Assembly (NCBI GenBank): GCA_033961575.1
Contig: CM066737.1
Span: 49,328,771 to 49,392,770, forward strand
DNA from: Aselliscus stoliczkanus
Taxonomy: Eukaryota > Chordata > Mammalia > Chiroptera > Hipposideridae
DNA length: 64,000 bases
Reading direction: 5' to 3'
Program-made: the position numbers and the translations under genes
Notes under the pieces: model-generated
What the model was told of the DNA's origin: nothing
The model's input: only the letters and a program-made list of their open reading frames with translations
Databases searched by the model: none
Shown here: positions 60,241 through 64,000 of the stretch, one piece after another
Numbering within the stretch: the first letter of the stretch is position 1
Layout: every line of letters begins with the position of its first letter

Positions 60241-60757
60241 GAAAATGAAAATGCTTCTAAAGTCACAGAGCAAGATAGGAAGCCAAACATTTCTGAGGGG
60301 AAATGAAAACAGACTTCCAGACCTGGGGGTTCACTTGGTTCTTCGGTATCCCATATCAGATTTTACATCCGGCTGTTACTGGATTCAAGACTCTGGCTTC
60401 AAACCTGAAATAGAGGACTCCAGTCCTGTGCTCCACTGTGTGCCCTTTCCCGCCCCCTGCTGGAGATGTCACATAGTGTAGAGTTGGCAGGTGTGTCCAC
60501 CCCAGGCCCTGCAGACGAAATCGCCTAGCCTCTGGCAGGTGAAGAGGATGGGGGAAAACAGGACAGCTGAAACTTAAGCTGCAATTACTTTGTAGGGTAG
60601 TTGTTTTCATTGTGCCTCAGCCCTTACAGGGTCCCACGGGCCCCTGCCTGGGAATAAGGGTTTAAAAAAAATTTTTTTTTTAGCACAAGCAGATATCCCA
60701 TGCCACAAGGGCCTCAGACCTGGCCCTGGCCCACCCTATCTAAAATAAATCAACCTA

Positions 60758-60905
60758 GGGCCGGCCGAGTGGCTCATTTGGTTAATAGTTCACTCAAGAA
60801 TGCAAGCTCTGAGCAACACATTCACCAGTTCAATTCCTGGCTGGAGCTGAGCTGCCACTGAGCTGCCAACAGGTGGCAGGATAGCTCAGCTTAAAAAAAT
60901 AAATA
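60758..60905 (+). mobile_element. tRNA-derived SINE, type B
   Basis: Full copy. Flanks 'aaataaatcaacct' and 'aaacaatcaacct'. Confidence 0.93.
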
Positions 60906-61474
60906 AGAAACAATCAACCTACCTATCTAGGACAGATTTGAAGCTCCCCCAGGCCCTGGACACTCACTCCCTTCTCCTTACCCAGGAGGAAAGAGCTGAT
61001 TGTTGAGGCTGCCATTCATGGAGTTTCTTCTCCTTTCCATGACCAAAATCTACTGGCTCTCAAAGGTGGGTTATAATGGCAGAAATCCTATTGATTCCCT
61101 AAAAATCAAGAACTCATCCCCTTAAGTCTGGGCTGAGCCACAGGTGCTAAAACCACCAAATTTCCCATCTCACCAGGGAAATCAGGGCTTTGGATTCCTG
61201 GTAAGACAATGTTTTTTCTCCTGTCTATCACTTTGTTCCTACCTACTCCATCTGATCTTACCTACTCTGATTTTTAGATCTGATTTTTTTTAAATGTAAT
61301 TTTTTTTGTTGCTGTGGCTACTCTCTTCAACCTTGTAGTAACTTAGTCTCTGACCTCATAATAGCAGAGTCTCTGGGGAGGCAGCACCTGCCCATCCCCA
61401 GTTATTCCTCATTTCCCTCCCCTGTCATGTCCATTGCTCTTCCCCCAAACACCTCAGCATGCTTGTTTCTCTAT

Positions 61475-61715
61475 ACTGGTGGTGTCAAAAAATGTATACA
61501 AGGGGACGCTTTGGCCAACATTGCTCAAGCAGTAGTTTGCCATAATCAGAAGTGTCTGGATGCTGATGGTAACCACTTTGAGTACCTCTTGTAATTGCAG
61601 AAGTCAAACGTGACTTGTGTTCATCTTTTGTTATCGGTACATATTGGGTATTACAGTTTTAAGAGTTTTTTTTTTTCCTTTCTTAAAATGTGTATACATT
61701 TTTTGGCACCTCTGC
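61475..61715 (+). mobile_element. Mariner-type element keeping the transposase 3' end
   Basis: Same TIR family as 39130-39259 (GTGTCAAAAAATGTATACA at the left, GTATACATTTTTTGGCACC at the right), but about 240 bp long. The extra internal sequence codes for the last residues of a transposase. Confidence 0.88.
61502..61594 (+). pseudogene. Transposase C-terminal tail (30 codons)
   Basis: Open frame GDALANIAQAVVCHNQKCLD followed by ADGNHFEYLL and a stop. The CxxxxGxHFExLL ending is the usual C terminus of mariner-type transposases. It shows which autonomous element fathered the MITE family. Confidence 0.8.
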
Positions 61716-61719
61716 ACAC

Positions 61720-63120
61720 CATTGCCACCTCCAACCCCAAATCTGTAGCCTGCAGGAATGGTCAGCTACGTGGAACACCCTTTAAGTTGCTGTCGCCCCT
61801 TGCCTGCACCTCTATCACAGCTGAGCCTCCTTTTTCTGTTAGCTCTCTCCTATAAGGCCCGTTTGCTGGCTTGGAGGGTCTGTTTCTTGATCCTCAAGGT
61901 CCCTCTGTCCTCAGATTCTCAGCTATCAGTTTTTAACACAGCATAAGTCCCAGTCTCTTCTCATTTTGCCTCTTTTATGGGGATGTGGGCTATGACACTG
62001 GTATCCAGAAACAGAGGCTTTCATGGCTGTTGCCGTGCCTACTAATATGGACCATATTAAGCCCCTTTGCCCAAAGATGCTCCTGATTATGGGCCTCAAG
62101 TACCAAAACACAGAACAGCCCAATTATAATTTTTCAAATGGCCCAGTGAAAACCACACTGAACTTTATACCTCGGTAATCTCAGAACAGGACCACAGTGT
62201 TGTCACCAACAGGAATGGACCTCCATCTGTTCCAACACCTCAGACAGCCATACAATTAGCCTGGATTTAAGTCTGAAAAACCATGGGGGGAGCAAGACTA
62301 ACATGGCTAAAGGTTTCCCTGGTTAAAGCCATTAAAAAAAAAAAGTGCTGCAACCGCCCCCTTCATACTCCCCAAAGCAAAGCCACTCACCCTTCTCTCC
62401 TTCGCTTCTACAGACCACAGCCCAAAACCCTCAAGTCCAGAGTCTGGCCTGGATTCTGGAAAGTGGGACCAAACAATACAAAACAACAAACAAACAAGTG
62501 GGGCCTCTGGCTCCCTCCCTCTGGGCATCACCCTCCAACCGTTCCCCGACCCCACCCCACCCCTCAACCATCACCTAAGGAAGAAAAACCTGTAATAGCA
62601 AAAACCTAAAATGTTCAATCTCTCCCAAAGTGTGGCAGTAATCTTGCCAGAACCAATTCACAAACTGAGGGAAATGATCCCTGGGAGCTGAGGGGGACAG
62701 GGAAGGGGGCAGTGGACCTAATGACCTCCTCCCCAGACAAAGACAAAGGCCAACCGAGGGACCCCAGGCTTTCTAAGGACATCATTGTATCATTCCAAAC
62801 GCAACAGAAGAGCCCTCCTGACATTACCCTTCCCCCACCAAAAAAGGGGAAGGGGTAAAGAAAAATAAAAGAAAGGGGGGATGCCTCCCCTTTTAGAAAA
62901 TCGTCACTTTTTCTGTTTGCTCAGGTAGGGCTCTTCCCTCTTCCCTGGACTTGCCAGGGCTGCCGCCACAACCCCTCCCCCTGGTGGGGGGTGTAGTACC
63001 GTCCTTACTACAGTGGCTGGGGGAAGGGGCGGGTAGATGGCATAGGACTTACAGGCTGACGTAGGTAGCTTTGGGGGAGGATTTTGTCTCCAGTGGCCCA
63101 GACCCCAGTAAGCAAGTCTA
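61720..63120. other. Unique sequence, no gene seen
   Basis: C-rich patches at 62340-62580 and 62930-63000. No exon recognised, although the minus strand has GT sites (for example CCT|GTAAGT at 63046-63053). Confidence 0.4.
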
Positions 63121-63657
63121 GGGTTTGACCAAACGAAGCCCTCTGAGAAGGGCCCTCACACACCCACATGTCCATGTTCGTGACCCGAGATCCTGCAAAC
63201 TGCACACTGGGCCTCGGGCTCAGGGAAGCAACGTCTGGGACTCAAGGCTGGAAACGCTGCGAGAGCCGGAGGCGATCCAGGAAAGCATGAAATCTGCCCA
63301 GCAGCCTAAAAGCAATGCCCAGCCGCCACCCCCTCCCCTGAGCGAGTTAGGTGCCATACATAAGTCGTGGGATTTACCTGCCACTGGTCCAGCCACCCTG
63401 TCAAGACCTTGCCTCTACCTCCAAGCGCTCGGGCTGCCGGGGCTGGGGAGCCTCAGCTCCGCGGCCAAAGCCGCAGCCCCGGGCCCAGCCCGATCCCTCC
63501 CCTCAACCCCCAGGCTGTCCCTACCAGCCCCGCACGCTTGCTTCAGGCAGGCAAAAGCAGCAGCCCCCTAAGCTAGGCCCCAGACCGCCTGCCGCCAACA
63601 GCTGCCCACCCGTGGTAGAGCACAGCTAGACAACCGCTCCCTAGCCCTTCTCTGCTA

Positions 63658-63665
63658 TGACGTCA
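63658..63665. promoter_or_regulatory. Perfect CRE (TGACGTCA)
   Basis: Palindromic cAMP response element in the CpG-rich block, between the CCAAT boxes and the CpG core, where CREB/ATF proteins would be expected to bind. Confidence 0.75.
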
Positions 63666-63689
63666 CCTGGTCTCTGCACCGTGTCTAGG

Positions 63690-63694
63690 CCAAT
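63690..63694. promoter_or_regulatory. CCAAT box
   Basis: GGCCAATCAGAGG context, a good NF-Y site (ATTGG on the minus strand), 25 bp from the CRE. A second CCAAT is at 63743-63747. Confidence 0.6.
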
Positions 63695-64000
63695 CAGAGG
63701 ATGAGCATCAAACTAAAATCACCCTGAGTGGGCTACTGGGGACCAATCTTTTGTTTCCAGGCAGGAAGCGCCTAGGAAGGAAAAAAAAAAAGTGAAGGGG
63801 AGAGAATAGGGAGAGGGAAAGGAAAATGAGATGGAAACTTCTACAATGTCAGTGTTGTCTAGACAGAAGTCGGGCCAGCAAGAAAGACGGTCACCTGACA
63901 GTAGGAATGGGAGGGGATATTTCACGTCTCTTCCATAACTGACCCTGAGGAAGACTGGGATTTCAGATAAATTTTCAGGGGAGGAAATCTGTCCAGCTAC

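Larger units (their letters stand above)
63130..63760 (-). promoter_or_regulatory. PAK3: CpG-rich block, probable PAK3 promoter and 5' non-coding exon
   Basis: By eye about 30 CpG sites between 63130 and 63670, far more than in any other non-repeat part of the window. Going 5' to 3' on the minus strand: inverted CCAAT at 63747-63743, a second at 63694-63690, a perfect CRE at 63665-63658, then the CpG-dense stretch with a CAG|GTAAAT donor at 63378/63377. The PAK3 coding exon lies 39 kb downstream on the same strand with nothing else between. Assignment to PAK3 is by orientation and position; it could instead serve a non-coding RNA. Confidence 0.55.

Noticed and set aside
63125..63571. 148-codon plus-strand ORF in the CpG-rich block
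   Set aside because: Proline/alanine-rich translation of CpG-island DNA; no motif, and promoter signals point the other way.

Overview
This is a window of mammalian nuclear DNA: intron-dominated, AT-rich and crowded with retrotransposons. It is not a bacterial or viral region, and almost none of its open reading frames is a gene. One host gene is certain. On the minus strand at 24274-24100 lies the first coding exon of PAK3 (p21-activated kinase 3, X-linked in placental mammals), with a good acceptor in front, a phase-1 donor behind, and 58 codons nearly identical to the human protein as I remember it. The species is probably a bat: the window holds many tRNA-derived SINEs of a style I associate with bats, bat-like mariner miniatures and an L1 with a long tandem-repeat 5' region. 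The species call is an inference with moderate to low confidence.

Layout. PAK3 runs right to left. The only non-repeat CpG-rich block, 63130-63760, carries two CCAAT boxes and a perfect CRE in the order expected for a minus-strand promoter, plus a strong candidate 5' exon donor. I read it as the likely promoter or first non-coding exon of PAK3. Positions 63377-24302 would then be a roughly 39-kb 5' intron, and 24099-1 part of the next intron. No further PAK3 coding exon was recognised in the window.

The left third (1-8 kb) is a nest of L1 insertions. A twin-primed (5'-inverted) L1 copy sits in the ORF1 of an older L1, whose ORF2 is broken by a 60-bp perfect TG/TA/CA palindrome, four SINEs and a mariner. 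From 8 to 21 kb there are old L2-like, MIR and MER5-like relics with unique intron between. At 23391-21490 lies a nearly full-length but catalytically dead Tigger/pogo transposase relic. Positions 25707-32830 hold a full-length L1 (about 7.1 kb with its inserted SINEs) with target-site duplication, a 5' region of three 111-bp monomers, and decayed ORF1 and ORF2. From 33 to 49 kb there are L1 3' ends, SINEs, a TIR transposon and mariner miniatures. Positions 53080-54840 are a diverged GT-rich low-complexity array, with a smaller one at 58270-58680. The right end is mostly unique sequence leading into the CpG block.

No new multi-gene biological system is visible. The most unusual items are the dead Tigger relic, the GT-rich arrays (CA-rich in PAK3 sense RNA), the tRNA-composite SINE family, the L1 monomer promoter antisense to PAK3, the 60-bp palindrome, and the putative PAK3 promoter.
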